Shown here: positions 19,022 to 28,671 of the stretch, in pieces
Layout: every line of letters starts with the position of its first letter
Numbering within the stretch: the stretch's first letter is position 1
Assembly: GCF_029892485.1 (NCBI RefSeq)
Contig: NZ_JARXVG010000002.1
Location: 248,001-312,000, forward strand
Direction of reading: 5' to 3'
Source: Variovorax boronicumulans
Lineage (GTDB): Bacteria; Pseudomonadota; Gammaproteobacteria; Burkholderiales; Burkholderiaceae_C
DNA: 64,000 bases
Notes under the pieces: model-generated
What the model saw: the letters and a program-made list of their open reading frames with translations, nothing else
Told to the model about the DNA's origin: nothing
Databases searched by the model: none
Translations under genes and position numbers: made by a program

Positions 19022-19539
19022 CCGTCGACCGGGTTCAGCGGCGTCGCAAGAATCCGCTGGTAGAACGCCACGTCGAGCCAGCGGCCGAACTTGAAGCCGG
19101 CCTGCCGCACCGTGCCTGAATGCTCGAAGCCCAGCTTCTCGTGCAGGCGGATGCTGCCCGCATTGGCGGCATCGATGGCGCCGACCATCACGTGCACGTC
19201 GCGCGCGATCGCCTCGGCAATGATCGCCTCCATGAGCGTGCGGCCCAGCCCCGCGCCGCGATGGCCGGCCTCGACATACACCGAGTGCTCGACCGTGTAC
19301 TTGTAGGCGGGAAAGGCGCGAAAGGCGCCGTAGCTCGCAAAGCCGAGCAGCTTGCCGCTGTCGTCTTCCGCACCGATCACCGGGAACCCGTTGGCGCGCT
19401 TGGTGGCGAACCACGCGACCATGTTCTCGGGCGTGCGCGGCTTGTAGTCGTACAGGGCGGTGGAAGTGACGATGGCGTGGTTGAGGATGGCGAGGATGGC
19501 GCTGGAATGGGCTTCCTCGGTGCAGGTGATGAGGCGCAT
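19018..19539 (-). CDS. GNAT N-acetyltransferase, phosphinothricin-acetyltransferase-like
   Basis: A 173-residue GNAT. It has the Pat/Bar/MnaT-type layout: AILAILNHAIVTSTALYDYKPRT at the N-terminus, EHSVYVEAGHRGAGLGRTLMEAII for the acetyl-CoA loop, and GSIRLHEKLGFEHSGTVRQAGFKFGRWLD at the end. Relatives acetylate the amino group of methionine sulfoximine or methionine sulfone. I start it at the ATG at 19539 (GAGAGA upstream); a TTG six codons earlier is possible. It is divergent from an XRE-cupin regulator across 40 bases with shared inverted repeats. Confidence 0.88.
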   Translation of the reverse strand: MRLITCTEEAHSSAILAILNHAIVTSTALYDYKPRTPENMVAWFATKRANGFPVIGAEDDSGKLLGFASYGAFRAFPAYKYTVEHSVYVEAGHRGAGLGRTLMEAIIAEAIARDVHVMVGAIDAANAGSIRLHEKLGFEHSGTVRQAGFKFGRWLDVAFYQRILATPLNPVDG

Positions 19540-19541
19540 GG

Positions 19542-19589
19542 TGTTTCTCTCGTTCAATATAGGAGAATATTAATCTCATATGAGAAACA
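19542..19589. promoter_or_regulatory. shared operator between GNAT and XRE-cupin genes
   Basis: TGTTTCTC (19542-19549) and GAGAAACA (19582-19589) are perfect inverted arms 32 bases apart. Inside lies a perfect 12-base palindrome TCTCATATGAGA (19574-19585) that covers the XRE start codon, and GAGA/TCTC arms around ATATTAA. The AT-rich spacer must hold both promoters. The layout fits autorepression by the XRE-cupin protein with joint control of the GNAT gene (inference). Confidence 0.55.
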
Positions 19590-20170
19590 CATCAGCACCC
19601 TCGGGCGAGCCCGCCGGCAACATCGACGCACTCATCGCCACCCGGCTGCTGGCGCTGCGGCAGGCCAAGGGGCTCAGCCTGGCCGAATTGGCCGGGCTGT
19701 CGGGTGTGAGCAAGGCCATGATCTCGAAGGTGGAGCGCGCGCAGAGCAGCCCTACCGCCGTGCTTCTGGGCCGGCTGGCCGCAGGCCTCGGCGTGTCGCT
19801 GGCGCAGCTCCTCACCGAAGAAAAGGAAGGCCCCCAAAGGCTGCGCACGAAGGCGATGCAGGAAGTCTGGCGCGACCCCGAGGCGGGCTACCTGCGCCGC
19901 CAGGTCGCCGAGCGCGGTGCAGGCAACGGCGTGGAACTGGTCGAGGTCGAGCTGCCGCGTTCGGCGCAGGTCGGCTATCCGCGATGGAGCGGCAAGCCCT
20001 ATCGCCAATGCCTCTGGATGCTCGAAGGCGCACTGCGGGTGGACTACGGCGACGACCGCTTCGAGCTGGCGCCAGGAGATTGCCTGGATTTCGGCGTGGA
20101 CCGGCCGCTGGTCTTCAAGGCGCTGGGGCGCACGGCCTGTCGCTACCTGCTGGTCGCCTGTCCGGACTAG
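19580..20170 (+). CDS. XRE-family regulator with cupin domain
   Basis: A 196-residue regulator. The N-terminal helix-turn-helix (RLLALRQAKGLSLAELAGLSGVSKAMISKVERAQSSPTAVLLGRLAAGLGVSLAQLL, given in parts, residues about 22-80) is of the XRE type. The C-terminal half is a small beta-rich cupin (WMLEGALRVDYGDDRFELAPGDCLDF) that would bind a small ligand. The Shine-Dalgarno AGGAGA is about 13 bases from the ATG, rather far. Its start codon lies inside a palindrome, which suggests that it represses itself. It is divergent from the GNAT gene and converges with the hybrid kinase gene. Confidence 0.9.
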   Translation: MRNTSAPSGEPAGNIDALIATRLLALRQAKGLSLAELAGLSGVSKAMISKVERAQSSPTAVLLGRLAAGLGVSLAQLLTEEKEGPQRLRTKAMQEVWRDPEAGYLRRQVAERGAGNGVELVEVELPRSAQVGYPRWSGKPYRQCLWMLEGALRVDYGDDRFELAPGDCLDFGVDRPLVFKALGRTACRYLLVACPD

Positions 20171-20183
20171 GGCCCCTTCACCC

Positions 20184-22976
20184 TCACCCCTCGAGAATCT
20201 CCCGGACCTTCCTGGCCAGCGCCTCCAGCGTGTACGGCTTGCCGATCATCTCGACCCCGGCGTCGAGCACGCCGTTGCGCCCCACGGCGTTGCGCGGGTA
20301 GCCGGTGGTGAACAGGATCTTTACCGCAGGCCAGCGTCGGCGCACTTCCTCTGCGAGCTTGGCGCCGTTGACCTCGGGCATCACGACATCGGTAAAGAGG
20401 AGCGCGATCCCGGGATGAGCTTCCAGCTGGCGCAGGGCCGCTGCGGCGCCATCCGCGTGGAGAACGCGATAGCCCAGTTCCGTGAACGCGTCGATGCTGA
20501 ACTGGCGCACGGCTGGCTCGTCCTCCACCACCAGTACCACTTCCTGGCGCTCGCCGAGCGGCACTTCGCCGGCGCGCTGCACGCGGGCCTCGTCCTCCGC
20601 GGCGCCGGCAAACCGCGGCAGGTAGACCTTGACCGTGGTGCCGCGACCGACTTCGGAAAAGATCTTCACGTGGCCGCCCGTCTGCTTGACGAAGCCGTAC
20701 ACCTGGCTCAGGCCGAGGCCGGTGCCTTTGCCGACCCCCTTGGTGGTGAAGAAAGGATCGAAGGCCTTGGCAATGACCTCTTCGTTCATGCCGACGCCGG
20801 TGTCGGTCACGGCGATCATCACGTACTGTCCCAAAGGCACGCCCAGGCGGGAATCGGGGTCATGGCCGTCGAGGTGAGCGTTATGGGTTGCGATGGTCAT
20901 GCGCCCGCCGTCGGCCATGGCGTCGCGCGCGTTCACCGCAAGGTTGAGGATCACGTTCTCGAGCTGGTTCGGGTCTGCGTGGGTGCACCACAGCGCGCCG
21001 TCGAGCACGGTTTCCAGCAGCACGTCGGCGCCCAGCGCGCGGCGCAGCAGGTCGCACATCCCCGCCACCAGCTTGTTCGCGTCGATCGGCTCGGGGCGCA
21101 GCGGCTGCTGGCGCGAGAAGGCAAGCAGCCGCTGGGTCAGCACGGCGGCGCGCCGGGCGCCGTCCATGGCGGCTTCCGTGTATCGCTGGGCGCGTGGATC
21201 GGCATCGCCCACGCGGCGCTTGAGCAGCTCGAGCGAGCCCATGATCACGGCCAGCATGTTGTTGAAATCGTGCGCGATGCCGCCTGTGAGCTGGCCGACG
21301 GCCTCCATTTTCTGGGACTGGTGCAGCCGCTCGTGCGCCAGTTCGAGCTCGGCGGTGCGGGCCTTCACGCGCTCCTCGAGTTGCGTGTTCGCCTGATGCA
21401 CCGCATCGAACAGCCGCGCGTTGTCGATGGCGATGGCCGTCTGCGCAGCCAGGCCGGTCATCACGCGTTCCGAGCGTTCGGTGAACATGCCCGGCCGCAC
21501 ATGACCAAAGAACAGCCCGCCGATGACTTCGCCGGAACGCGACACCACGGGCACCGCCAGATAGCTGCGCACCGGCAGATGCCCCTTGGGCATTCCCTTG
21601 TTGGGGGGATTCTGTCCGTAGCGCGGGTCCTCGAGGATGTCGGGCGAGCGGATCACGCCTTCACCGCGGAACGTGGGTGCGAAGACGGACGTGGCGCGAG
21701 GAAGGCCGAGTTTCTCGAAGGCACCCCGGTCAGCACCCGAGAGCGAATAGAGCGTGTAGCGTTCGCCGGCCTCGTCCACGACGTTGTAGAAGAAGGCGCC
21801 GAAGCTCGCGCCCGTGAGTTCCACGCCCGCGTCGACCACGCGTTGCACAAGCTTCTCGAGGTCGAGCTCGGCGGCGATCTGCGCGCCGATACCGTTGAGG
21901 GTCTCCAGCGCTTGTGTTTCCATGGCGAGTCGGTCGCGGCTGTCGCGGAGCCGCGTTTCCACGCGCGCGCGTTCAGCCGCGTCCCAGGTGCGTTCCGCAG
22001 TGAGGCAGGCCAGATCGATGTCGTTCGGCGACCAGGCACGCGGCGACGGCTCGTGCAGATAGAAAATCGCGCGCAATCCACCACTGCGCAGCAACGGCAC
22101 CACGACGAGCGCGCGCGTATCGATGCTTTCCCAGGTGTCGGCATCGCCGTCGCCAGCACGTGCATCGGTTCGGAAATCTTCAATCACGAGCGTGCGACCG
22201 GCCTTCAGCTCGGCGATCACCCCGGGGCCGAAGCCATCGAGCAGGCGCGACTCTCCGGCCAGGCTCGGCATGCTGCCGGCACACCAGTCGCGCGCGACGG
22301 TGACTGTCTGCCGTGCGGCATCGACCTCGGCATACCCTGCACGCCCCACGCCCAGGTGACGGCCCAGGAGTTCCGCGGCGGCACTGGCCACGGCGACGGG
22401 GTCGATAAGGTCGCGCACGGTGTCGCTCAGCGTCAACAGGAAGCGCTCGCGCTCCTGGAGCGCCTTTCGCTCGGTCGTCTCCACGACGATCGCCAACACC
22501 CCGGCAGGACGGCCGCTTTCGTCGAGGACCGGGGAGTAGTCGAGGTCCATCCATGCCGGCTCCGGCTTTCCGTGACGGTGCAGGACAAGTTCCTGGTCCT
22601 TGAAGCTCAGCGTGCCACCGGCCAAGCCGGTTTTCATGACATGGTCGTTGAAGTCCGCCACTTCGGGCCACCCTTCGCGCACCTTGGAGCCCAGCAGTTT
22701 CGGATGGCGTTCGCCCGCGAACTTCGAATAGGCATCGTTGTAGATCATGAAGCCGGCCTCGCCCCACAGCATCACGATCGGCACCGGCGAGCGCAATAGC
22801 AGGCTGGTCGCGGTCCTGAGGCTCTGAGGCCAACTGTCGATCGGTCCCAGCGACGTCTGTTGCCAGGGAAAAGCTTGCACCAGCCGGCCCAGCTCTCCGC
22901 CGCCCTCGAGAAATGCTGGATGCACCTCCTGCCCCCCGGCGCTGGATCGCCCTGCGTTGCCGGAACCAACCATCAT
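20184..22976 (-). CDS. soluble hybrid histidine kinase (PAS-GAF-GAF-HisKA-HATPase-REC)
   Basis: A 930-residue hybrid sensor kinase. In order: a PAS domain (about 40-170, LLRSPVPIVMLWGEAGFMIYNDAY), two GAF-like domains (about 185-335 and 350-530), a coiled-coil linker, HisKA with phosphoacceptor His569 (GGIAHDFNN), an HATPase with N-box (NLAVNARDAM), GVGMNEE and GKGTGLGLSQVYGF, and a receiver with phosphoacceptor Asp863 (FTDVVMPE) and the KP pair near the end. No membrane segment is seen, so it senses a cytosolic signal. The start is a double ATG after AAGGAG. No response-regulator gene is adjacent, so the output partner is elsewhere. Confidence 0.93.
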   Translation of the reverse strand: MMVGSGNAGRSSAGGQEVHPAFLEGGGELGRLVQAFPWQQTSLGPIDSWPQSLRTATSLLLRSPVPIVMLWGEAGFMIYNDAYSKFAGERHPKLLGSKVREGWPEVADFNDHVMKTGLAGGTLSFKDQELVLHRHGKPEPAWMDLDYSPVLDESGRPAGVLAIVVETTERKALQERERFLLTLSDTVRDLIDPVAVASAAAELLGRHLGVGRAGYAEVDAARQTVTVARDWCAGSMPSLAGESRLLDGFGPGVIAELKAGRTLVIEDFRTDARAGDGDADTWESIDTRALVVVPLLRSGGLRAIFYLHEPSPRAWSPNDIDLACLTAERTWDAAERARVETRLRDSRDRLAMETQALETLNGIGAQIAAELDLEKLVQRVVDAGVELTGASFGAFFYNVVDEAGERYTLYSLSGADRGAFEKLGLPRATSVFAPTFRGEGVIRSPDILEDPRYGQNPPNKGMPKGHLPVRSYLAVPVVSRSGEVIGGLFFGHVRPGMFTERSERVMTGLAAQTAIAIDNARLFDAVHQANTQLEERVKARTAELELAHERLHQSQKMEAVGQLTGGIAHDFNNMLAVIMGSLELLKRRVGDADPRAQRYTEAAMDGARRAAVLTQRLLAFSRQQPLRPEPIDANKLVAGMCDLLRRALGADVLLETVLDGALWCTHADPNQLENVILNLAVNARDAMADGGRMTIATHNAHLDGHDPDSRLGVPLGQYVMIAVTDTGVGMNEEVIAKAFDPFFTTKGVGKGTGLGLSQVYGFVKQTGGHVKIFSEVGRGTTVKVYLPRFAGAAEDEARVQRAGEVPLGERQEVVLVVEDEPAVRQFSIDAFTELGYRVLHADGAAAALRQLEAHPGIALLFTDVVMPEVNGAKLAEEVRRRWPAVKILFTTGYPRNAVGRNGVLDAGVEMIGKPYTLEALARKVREILEG

Positions 22977-23158
22977 CGCCTGCTCCTTTTATAGCCAAGC
23001 CGCAGTCCGCCGCCTGACCGTGCGGGGATGCAAGGAATATAGCCTCGTGCAAGCCATCGGCGCTCGACGTGCCTGAGCCTGGAGTGGCTTTGCGGACATG
23101 ACAAAGCAGGGCGGAAGCAAGACACATGGCGAATGTGCGGCTCACGACATGACAGGCA

Positions 23159-23194
23159 GCAAAAAGCCCCTGCAGTCTTGCAACTGCAGGGGCT
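23159..23194 (-). terminator. intrinsic terminator of lysC/tRNA-Ser
   Basis: A perfect 12-bp stem (AGCCCCTGCAGT paired with ACTGCAGGGGCT, six-base loop) directly after the tRNA-Ser 3' end, followed on the minus strand by TTTTT at 23165-23161. It ends transcription coming from the tRNA and possibly from lysC. Confidence 0.88.
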
Positions 23195-23200
23195 CTTGTT

Positions 23201-23293
23201 TGGCGGAACCGGAGGGATTCGAACCCTCGATGAGGCTCTACACCCCATACTCCCTTAGCAGGGGAGCACCTTCGGCCACTCGGTCACAGTTCC
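23201..23293 (-). tRNA. tRNA-Ser (anticodon GCT)
   Basis: A 93-base class II tRNA on the minus strand. The acceptor stem GGAACTG pairs with CGGTTCC, followed by discriminator G and an encoded CCA. The anticodon stem CTCCC/GGGAG holds the loop CTGCTAA, giving anticodon GCT for serine codons AGC/AGT. The T arm is GAGGG-TTCGAAT-CCCTC. The long variable arm is typical of tRNA-Ser. It lies 26 bases downstream of lysC and ends at an intrinsic terminator. Confidence 0.96.
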
Positions 23294-23319
23294 TGAAAGA
23301 AGCCGAGATTATGCCACCG

Positions 23320-24588
23320 TCAGACAGCCGGTTGGTCCAGATCGAAGGCTTTATGCAGCGCCCGGACGGCCAATTCCATATATTTTTCGTCGATCACGAC
23401 CGAGGTCTTGATCTCGCTGGTCGAAATCATCTGGATGTTGATGCCCTCTTCGCTCAGCACTCGGAACATCTTGCTGGCCACGCCGACGTGGCTGCGCATG
23501 CCGATGCCCACGATGCTGACCTTGCAGATCTTGGTGTCGCCCACGATCTCGGTCGCGCCCAGCGAGGGCATGACCTTCGACTGCAGCAGGTCGATGGTCT
23601 TGGCGTATTCGTTGCGGTGAACCGTGAAGCTGAAGTCGGTCTTGCCGTCCTTGCTCAGGTTCTGGATGATCACGTCGACCTCGATGTTGGCGTCCGCCAC
23701 GGCACCGAGGATGTGATACGCGATGCCCGGCTTGTCGGGCACTCCGAGCACCGAGATCTTGGCTTCGTCGCGGTTGAATGCGATGCCGGATACGACGGCT
23801 TGTTCCATGTTTTCGTCTTCCTCGAAAGTGATCAGCGTGCCGGACTTGGCCTCTTCATTGATGTCGATGTCCCATGCGGTGAAGCTCGAAAGCACACGCA
23901 GCGGCACCTTGTACTTGCCGGCGAATTCCACCGAGCGGATCTGCAGCACCTTGGAGCCGAGGCTCGCCATCTCGAGCATCTCTTCGAAGCTCACGGTGGT
24001 CAGGCGCCGCGCATCGGGTTCGACGCGCGGGTCGGTCGTGTACACGCCGTCCACGTCGGTGTAGATGAGGCACTCGTGCGCCTTCATCGCCGCCGCGATG
24101 GCCACCGCCGAGGTGTCGCTGCCGCCGCGGCCCAGCGTGGTGATGTTGCCCGCGTCGTCCACGCCCTGGAAGCCGGTGATGACCACCACCTTGCCGGCAT
24201 TCAGGTCGGCCATCACGCGCAGGTCGTCGATGCTCTCGATGCGGGCCTTGGTGTGCGAGCTGTCGGTGCGCACCGGCACCTGCCAGCCCGCGTAGCTCAC
24301 CGACTCCATGCCCTCGGCCTGCAGCGCAATGGCCAGCAGCGCGGACGAAGCCTGCTCGCCGGTCGATGCCAGCATGTCGAGTTCGCGGTTGTGGGCTTCG
24401 CCCGGTTTGCTCGGCGCCAGTTCCTTGGCGAGGCCGAGCAGGCGATTGGTCTCGCCGCTCATGGCACTCGGAACCACGATCATCTGGTGGCCGGCGCGCG
24501 CCCACTTGGCGACGCGCTTGGCGACGTTTCGGATGCGCTCGGTCGAGCCCATCGACGTACCGCCGTATTTGTGAACGATCAATGCCAT
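23320..24588 (-). CDS. lysC: aspartate kinase
   Basis: A 422-residue aspartokinase, which phosphorylates aspartate as the first step toward lysine, threonine, methionine and diaminopimelate. KYGGTSMGS (7-15) is the amino-acid kinase signature; [16 protein letters not shown] and [14 protein letters not shown] follow. Two ACT domains at the C-terminus (from about 265) bind the feedback inhibitors. The length and layout match the alpha subunit of the lysine/threonine-regulated class; an internal start for a beta subunit is possible but not evident. No lysine riboswitch is seen upstream. A terminator separates it from tilS, and the tRNA-Ser gene lies downstream. Confidence 0.96.
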   Translation of the reverse strand: MALIVHKYGGTSMGSTERIRNVAKRVAKWARAGHQMIVVPSAMSGETNRLLGLAKELAPSKPGEAHNRELDMLASTGEQASSALLAIALQAEGMESVSYAGWQVPVRTDSSHTKARIESIDDLRVMADLNAGKVVVITGFQGVDDAGNITTLGRGGSDTSAVAIAAAMKAHECLIYTDVDGVYTTDPRVEPDARRLTTVSFEEMLEMASLGSKVLQIRSVEFAGKYKVPLRVLSSFTAWDIDINEEAKSGTLITFEEDENMEQAVVSGIAFNRDEAKISVLGVPDKPGIAYHILGAVADANIEVDVIIQNLSKDGKTDFSFTVHRNEYAKTIDLLQSKVMPSLGATEIVGDTKICKVSIVGIGMRSHVGVASKMFRVLSEEGINIQMISTSEIKTSVVIDEKYMELAVRALHKAFDLDQPAV

Positions 24589-24598
24589 GGGTGAAATC

Positions 24599-24635
24599 AG
24601 AGAAAAAGAAAGGGCCGCTGTCTAGGCGGCGCCCT
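24599..24635 (-). terminator. intrinsic terminator after tilS
   Basis: On the minus strand AGGGCGCCGC and GCGGCCCT form a stem around CTAGACA, followed by the T-rich TTCTTTTTCTCT. It sits between the tilS stop and the lysC start, closing the cysS-alkA-accA-tilS run. Confidence 0.82.
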
Positions 24636-24649
24636 GCAAGCTGTGGGAG

Positions 24650-25621
24650 CTAAGTCTTCGGCGAGGGCGGGGCATTGTACCAATGCAGCCTGTCCCCCCT
24701 CCGCTCGGCGAAACCGCCGGCCACTTTGAGGTGGATGCGGTGGCCGCGCGTGGTGCAGGCGCGGACCTGGTCGAGCAACTGGTCGAGCTGCGCGGCGCTG
24801 GGGGCGCAGCCGTGCGACTGCATCAGCCAGTGGCGCAGCACGTTGGCCTGGCGGGCTCGCGAAAGCGCCTGCAGCGCCTCGATGGCGGGTGGCTCCCCTA
24901 CCGCTTCCAGGTCTTGTACCGCGAGTTCAGCCAGCAGTTGCTGCGCCTGCGCCGCATGGCTGGCGCTGCGAGCGAAAGTGGCGCGGAACTGCGGAAAGGC
25001 CTGCGCCAGCGCGGGCAGCAGCACCGCGCGAATCCGGTTGCGGGTGTAGCGGGCGTCGCCGTTGCTCGGGTCTTCGATCCAGGGAAGATCGCGCGTCGCG
25101 AGCCACTCGCGGATGTCGGCCGAAGGCACCGCAAGCAGCGGCCTGTAGAGGTCCAGGCCATTGCGCACAGCATGTGCAGGCATCGCCGCCAGCCCCGGAA
25201 GACCGGCACCGCGCGACAGCGCCAGCAAAAGGGTTTCGACCTGGTCGTCCGCGTGATGCCCAAGCGCGATGGATTGGATCGGAGGACGCCCCGCATCCAT
25301 GCGCGCCATGACTGCAATAGCCTCGTAGCGAGCGCGCCGTGCCGTGTCTTCAGGACTGTCGCCCGGCGAATGGCGTGCATCGATCCGGTGAACGAGGAGC
25401 GGCACGCCGAGCAGCTCGCACACCTCGCCGCAATGCCTCTCGAAATCATCGGCCGCAGCCTGCAGCCCGTGATGCACATGAAAAGCCACCACTTGCCCCG
25501 GCCAGCGCGCGACGCATGCGGCCAGCAAGGCGGTGGAGTCCGCACCGCCACTGAAGCCCACCGCCAGCGGCCAGTGCGCCGGCTCGAACGCGGCGATGGC
25601 GCGTTCGAAGGCTTCGCTCAT
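24650..25621 (-). CDS. tilS: tRNA(Ile)-lysidine synthase
   Basis: A 323-residue ATP-dependent ligase that puts lysine on C34 of the tRNA-Ile CAT anticodon, changing it from AUG to AUA decoding. The PP-loop SGGADST is at 24-30; LGHHADDQVETLLLALSRGAGLPGL and WIEDPSNGDARYTRNRIR are family signatures. It has a short C-terminal region compared with the E. coli enzyme (432 residues), as in other beta-proteobacteria. The gene starts five bases after the accA stop and ends before a strong terminator. Confidence 0.94.
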   Translation of the reverse strand: MSEAFERAIAAFEPAHWPLAVGFSGGADSTALLAACVARWPGQVVAFHVHHGLQAAADDFERHCGEVCELLGVPLLVHRIDARHSPGDSPEDTARRARYEAIAVMARMDAGRPPIQSIALGHHADDQVETLLLALSRGAGLPGLAAMPAHAVRNGLDLYRPLLAVPSADIREWLATRDLPWIEDPSNGDARYTRNRIRAVLLPALAQAFPQFRATFARSASHAAQAQQLLAELAVQDLEAVGEPPAIEALQALSRARQANVLRHWLMQSHGCAPSAAQLDQLLDQVRACTTRGHRIHLKVAGGFAERRGDRLHWYNAPPSPKT

Positions 25622-25626
25622 GGGGA

Positions 25627-26607
25627 TCAGCGGCCGGTGTCGGCCTTGGTGTCGTTGAAACGGCCGTAGCTCTGCAGGCGCTCGTAGCGGCGGTCCAGCA
25701 GTTCCTTGGTCTTCAGGTCGCTGACCTGGCGGAACGCATCGTTGAGCGCTCGCTTCAAGAATGCGGCCATCTGGCGGTGGTCGCGATGCGCGCCGCCGAC
25801 CGGCTCGTTCACGATCTTGTCGACCAGGCCCAGCGCCTTCAGGCGATGCGCCGTGATGCCGAGCGCATCGGCCGCTTCCTGCGCCTTTTCGCTGGTCTTC
25901 CAGAGAATGGAAGCGCAGCCTTCGGGGCTGATCACCGAATAGATCGAGTACTGCAGCATCACCAGCTGGTCGCCCACCGAGATGGCCAGCGCACCGCCGG
26001 AGCCCCCCTCGCCGATGATCGTGACGATGATCGGCACCTCGAGCTGCGCCATCTCGAAGATATTGCGGCCGATGGCTTCGGACTGGCCGCGCTCTTCGGC
26101 ATCGATGCCGGGGTATGCGCCGGGCGTGTCCACGAAGGTGAACACCGGCAGTTTGAATTTTTCTGCCGTCTTCATGAGGCGCAGGGCCTTGCGGTAGCCC
26201 TCGGGCTTGCTCATGCCGAAGTTGCGCGCAGTGCGCTCCTTCGTGTCGCGGCCCTTCTGGTGGCCCAGCACCATGCACGGCACGCCGTTGAAGCGCGCGA
26301 GGCCGCCCACGATCGACAGGTCGTCCGAGAAATGCCGGTCGCCGTGCAGTTCGACGAAGTCGGTGAAGATTTCGTTGACGTAGTCCAACGTGTAAGGGCG
26401 CTCCGGATGCCGGGCGATCTTGGTGATCTGCCACGGCGTCAGGTCGCTGTAGATGTCCTTGGTGAGCTGCTGGCTTTTCTTGCCGAGCTGGTCGATTTCT
26501 TCCGAGATGTCGACCGCCGATTCGGTCTGTACATAGCGCAGTTCTTCAATCTTTGTTTCGAGTTCCGCAATGGGTTGCTCGAAATCGAGGAAGGTTCGTT
26601 TCGCCAA
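25627..26607 (-). CDS. accA: acetyl-CoA carboxylase carboxyltransferase subunit alpha
   Basis: A 326-residue alpha subunit of the carboxyltransferase that makes malonyl-CoA for fatty acid synthesis; it works with AccD, encoded elsewhere. The sequence starts [19 protein letters not shown] and carries [20 protein letters not shown] and [11 protein letters not shown], the crotonase-fold oxyanion regions. The only start that fits the family N-terminus is a TTG at 26607, with AGGAGAA seven bases upstream; no ATG is near. It lies between alkA and tilS in a tight minus-strand run. Confidence 0.95.
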   Translation of the reverse strand: MAKRTFLDFEQPIAELETKIEELRYVQTESAVDISEEIDQLGKKSQQLTKDIYSDLTPWQITKIARHPERPYTLDYVNEIFTDFVELHGDRHFSDDLSIVGGLARFNGVPCMVLGHQKGRDTKERTARNFGMSKPEGYRKALRLMKTAEKFKLPVFTFVDTPGAYPGIDAEERGQSEAIGRNIFEMAQLEVPIIVTIIGEGGSGGALAISVGDQLVMLQYSIYSVISPEGCASILWKTSEKAQEAADALGITAHRLKALGLVDKIVNEPVGGAHRDHRQMAAFLKRALNDAFRQVSDLKTKELLDRRYERLQSYGRFNDTKADTGR

Positions 26608-26626
26608 CGTCTTCTCCTGTTTTATT

Positions 26627-27277
26627 TCAATACGCGACCGGCACGGGGTCCAGCGACCGCCAAATATACCAAGTCGCCACGCTGCAATAGGGTGCCCAGG
26701 CCACGGCGACGTCCCGGGCATCGCTGCGGCTGACCGGGTCGCCCGAAAAGTAGTTCACGCTGATGCCGTTGAGCAGCCCCACGTCGTCCACAGGCAGCAC
26801 ATTCGGCCGCATCAGGTGGAAGATGAGGAACATCTCGGCCGTCCAGCGGCCGATGCCGCGGATGGCCACGAGTTCTTCGATGATGAGTTCATCGGACATG
26901 TCCTTCCACGAATCGACGTGCACCACGCCCGAGTCGAAATGAAGGGCCAGGTCGACCAGGTACTCGATCTTGCGGGCCGAAAGCCCCGCCCCGCGCATGT
27001 CGTCGACCTTGAGCTTGAGCACATTCGCCGGCGTCAGCTTGCGCGGCAGCACCGCGAACTTGTCCCAAACGGTCTGCGCGGCCTTCACCGAGATCTGCTG
27101 GCCCACGACGCTGCGCGCCAGCGTGGTGAAGGCGTCGCCGCGCGATTCGAGACAGGCGGTGCCGAACTTCGGGATCAACCGCTTCATCACGCGGTCTTTT
27201 TTGGCCAGGTGTTTGCAGGCTTCCTCCCAATAGTCCGGCGTGTAGATCTGGACGGTCGGGTTTTTGGAAGCGGGCAT
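26627..27277 (-). CDS. DNA-3-methyladenine glycosylase (HhH-GPD)
   Basis: A 216-residue base-excision glycosylase of the AlkA/MAG group. The helix-hairpin-helix is [19 protein letters not shown], followed by the catalytic Asp in VLPVDDVGL. An N-terminal segment ([21 protein letters not shown]) is typical of the family. It removes alkylated purines from DNA. The start at 27277 has a weak upstream site; the stop lies 19 bases before accA. It sits in the cysS-alkA-accA-tilS run without an obvious functional link. Confidence 0.92.
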   Translation of the reverse strand: MPASKNPTVQIYTPDYWEEACKHLAKKDRVMKRLIPKFGTACLESRGDAFTTLARSVVGQQISVKAAQTVWDKFAVLPRKLTPANVLKLKVDDMRGAGLSARKIEYLVDLALHFDSGVVHVDSWKDMSDELIIEELVAIRGIGRWTAEMFLIFHLMRPNVLPVDDVGLLNGISVNYFSGDPVSRSDARDVAVAWAPYCSVATWYIWRSLDPVPVAY

Positions 27278-27294
27278 GGGGTTGGTGGTTCCGT

Positions 27295-28671
27295 TCACTT
27301 CGCGACGGTCCATGTCGTGCCGGCGGGCGAATCCTTGAGCACGATGCCCTGGTCCAGCAACGCCTGCCGAAGCCGATCGGCCTCGGCGAAATTCTTCGCG
27401 GCCTTGGCAGCGGCACGCGCATCGATCTGCGCCTGGATCGCCGCATCGTCGAGCGTCGCGCCCGCGCGCAGGAAGCTCTTCGGATCGCTCTGCAGGATCT
27501 GCACGCAACCACCCAGCGCCTTCAGCAGCCCGGCCTGCGTGGCCGACTGCGTGCGGTTGACCTCGCCCGCCAGGTCGAACAGCACGGCCACGGCTTCGGG
27601 CGTGGCGAAGTCTTCGTCCATCGCGGCCTTGAAGCGCGCGGCGTACGGGTCGGTCCAGTCGATCTTCACCTCGGCCGGCGCCACCAGGTCGAGCGCCGTG
27701 TACAGGCGCTTGAGCGAATTGCGGGCGTCGTCCAGGTGCACGTCGCTGTAGTTGAGCGGCCGGCGGTAGTGCGCGCGCAGCACGAAGAAGCGGATGGTCT
27801 CGGCGTCGTACTTCTTGAGCACGTCGCGGATCAGGAAGAAGTTGCCCAGGCTCTTGGACATCTTCTCGTTGTCGGTCACGATGAAGCCGTTGTGCATCCA
27901 GTAGTTGGACAGCGGCTTGCCGTTGGCGCCTTCGCTCTGCGCGATTTCGTTCTCGTGGTGCGGGAACTGCAGGTCTTCGCCGCCGCCGTGGATGTCCAGC
28001 GTTTCGCCCAGCAGCGCGCAGGCCATGGCCGAGCACTCGATGTGCCAGCCCGGACGGCCGGCGCCGAATTCGCTCGCCCACTTGACCTCTTCGGGTTCGC
28101 TTGCCTTCGCACTCTTCCAGAGCACCGGATCGAGCGGATCGTCCTTGCCATCGAGCACGGCCACGCGTTCGCCTGCATGCAGCTCGTCGATCGACTTGCC
28201 GCTCAACTTGCCATAGCCGGGGAACTTGCGGATGGCGTAGTTCACGTCGCCGTTCTCGGCGCGATAGGCCAGGCCCTTCTTCTCGAGCGTGCCGATCATC
28301 GAGAGCATCTGCGGGATGTAGTCGGTGGCGCGCGGCTCATGCGTGGGGCGCTCGATGCCCAGCGCATCGGCGTCTTCGTGCAGCGCGTCGATCATGCGAT
28401 CGGTCAGCGCGCGGATGCTCTCGCCGTTTTCCACCGCACGGCGAATGATCTTGTCGTCGATGTCGGTGATGTTGCGCACATAGTTCACTTCGAAGCCGCT
28501 GGCCTTGAGCCAGCGCTGCACCACGTCGAAGGCGATCATCGAGCGGGCATGGCCCAGGTGGCAATAGTCGTAGACCGTCATGCCGCAAACGTACATGCGC
28601 ACCTTGCCAGGTTGCAATGGGGAGAATTCCTCCAATTCACGCGACAGCGTGTTGTAGATGCGCAGACTCAT
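27295..28671 (-). CDS. cysS: cysteinyl-tRNA synthetase
   Basis: A 458-residue class I synthetase that charges tRNA-Cys. The zinc-binding set includes Cys29 (YVCGMTVYD), the WHIECSAMA segment and [10 protein letters not shown]; the signature CHLGHAR (37-43) and KMSKSLGNF are intact. Length equals the usual bacterial enzyme. The ATG at 28671 gives the family N-terminus [10 protein letters not shown]; its Shine-Dalgarno is weak. It is the first gene of the minus-strand run cysS-alkA-accA-tilS and is divergent from the TPR gene across 204 bases. Confidence 0.96.
   Translation of the reverse strand: MSLRIYNTLSRELEEFSPLQPGKVRMYVCGMTVYDYCHLGHARSMIAFDVVQRWLKASGFEVNYVRNITDIDDKIIRRAVENGESIRALTDRMIDALHEDADALGIERPTHEPRATDYIPQMLSMIGTLEKKGLAYRAENGDVNYAIRKFPGYGKLSGKSIDELHAGERVAVLDGKDDPLDPVLWKSAKASEPEEVKWASEFGAGRPGWHIECSAMACALLGETLDIHGGGEDLQFPHHENEIAQSEGANGKPLSNYWMHNGFIVTDNEKMSKSLGNFFLIRDVLKKYDAETIRFFVLRAHYRRPLNYSDVHLDDARNSLKRLYTALDLVAPAEVKIDWTDPYAARFKAAMDEDFATPEAVAVLFDLAGEVNRTQSATQAGLLKALGGCVQILQSDPKSFLRAGATLDDAAIQAQIDARAAAKAAKNFAEADRLRQALLDQGIVLKDSPAGTTWTVAK

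Noticed and set aside
24589..24649. Lysine riboswitch upstream of lysC
   Set aside because: The spacer is only 61 bases and is occupied by the tilS terminator; a lysine aptamer needs about 170 bases.
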